Part shown: positions 5,305-5,605 of the stretch, piece by piece | Position numbering within the stretch: position 1 is the first letter of the stretch | Layout: each line of letters opens with the position of its first letter | Source of the DNA: Deltaproteobacteria bacterium | GTDB taxonomy: Bacteria > Desulfobacterota > Desulfobacteria > Desulfobacterales > ETH-SRB1 | Assembly (NCBI GenBank): GCA_019314185.1 | Contig: JAFCZU010000285.1 | Location: 1-5,605 of the forward strand | Reading direction: 5' to 3' | Length of the DNA stretch: 5,605 nt | The notes under the pieces: model-generated | The model's database searches: none | What the model saw: only the letters and a program-made list of their open reading frames with translations | What the model was told of the DNA's origin: nothing | Translations under genes and position numbers: made by a program

Positions 5305-5605
5305 ATGACAAACATACTCAAATTCAGCCTCATAGTAATTCCTTTGGTCCTTCTTTACACCCCTATCATGCTCGAAATGGGCCGGGAGTGGTATTCTGAT
5401 CCTAACTATTCACACGGTTTTTTGATACCTGTGATCTCGGGCTATTTCCTGTGGCTAAACCGGGAGACTTTGAAGAGATTACGGATTGCTTCCATGCATA
5501 TCGGCTGCATAATTATTATCCTCGGTCTTGCCCTCTACATAGTTGGAGCAATGGGGGATGAAATGTTCACCCGCAGAGTATCTCTGTTGCTCGTTTTAGC
5601 CGGGA
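5305..5605 (+). CDS. xrt: Exosortase, N-terminal part (runs off the window)
   Basis: Exosortases are multi-pass inner-membrane cysteine proteases/transpeptidases that process C-terminal PEP-CTERM-type sorting signals. They typically sit in EPS loci such as this one. From ATG 5305 the frame is open for 100 codons to the window edge. A GGGAA (5294-5298) lies 6 nt before the start. The hallmark is EWYSDPNYSHGFLIPVISGY (28-47), followed by FLWLNRE, matching the conserved N-terminal exosortase motif. Likely membrane segments are residues 7-23, 39-51, 66-83 and one starting near 92; GDEMFTRRVSLLLVLAG also fits the family. The catalytic Cys, Arg and His lie further downstream and cannot be checked here, nor can the subtype (XrtA, XrtD and so on). 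The neighbouring glycosyltransferases support the call. Confidence 0.92.
   Translation, partial: MTNILKFSLIVIPLVLLYTPIMLEMGREWYSDPNYSHGFLIPVISGYFLWLNRETLKRLRIASMHIGCIIIILGLALYIVGAMGDEMFTRRVSLLLVLAG

Overview
The window reads as part of a Gram-negative exopolysaccharide / exosortase locus, with every convincing gene on the + strand. The 3' edge carries the N-terminal 100 residues of an exosortase. Upstream of it lie a family 4 glycosyltransferase, a Trp-rich protein I cannot name, and the two halves of an Alg14/Alg13-type (PssD/PssE) glycosyltransferase. Exosortases occur in outer-membrane bacteria that make EPS and PEP-CTERM-type proteins. With moderate-to-low GC and two intergenic repeat families (9-10 nt units), a Desulfobacterota-like or related environmental Gram-negative is plausible. 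That assignment is inference, not proof.

Layout. 1-120: repeat-rich leader. 121-1179: GT4 glycosyltransferase with an apparent in-frame internal deletion. 1209-2069: Trp-rich protein, possibly a glycosyltransferase. 2182-2739: PssD (Alg14-like). 2740-3267: gene-free stretch with inverted 9-nt repeat cassettes, a hairpin, and at its end a perfect sigma70-type promoter overlapped by a perfect 28-bp palindrome. 3268-4599: AAA_14/DUF4143 ATPase. 4666-5145: PssE (Alg13-like) with a recent 30-bp tandem duplication at its C-terminus. 5158-5280: second repeat element of the type seen at the left edge. 5305-5605: exosortase, running off the window.

How the genes work together. PssD and PssE normally form one two-subunit enzyme, a membrane-anchoring/acceptor half plus a nucleotide-sugar-binding half, and are commonly adjacent. 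Here about 1.9 kb separates them. An 18-bp near-identical direct repeat (17/18) lies at the end of pssD (2723-2740) and at the start of pssE (4653-4670). It contains the pssE Shine-Dalgarno sequence and start codon. The simplest reading is that the repeat cassette plus ATPase module inserted exactly at the pssD/pssE junction, duplicated that junction, and so left both reading frames usable. The ATPase brings its own strong, apparently operator-controlled promoter, which could also drive pssE and the exosortase.

The most interesting signals are this insertion with its junction duplication, the promoter/palindrome architecture in front of an SD-less ATPase gene, the GT4 deletion that removes a usually conserved donor-binding lysine segment, and the uncharacterised Trp-rich protein.
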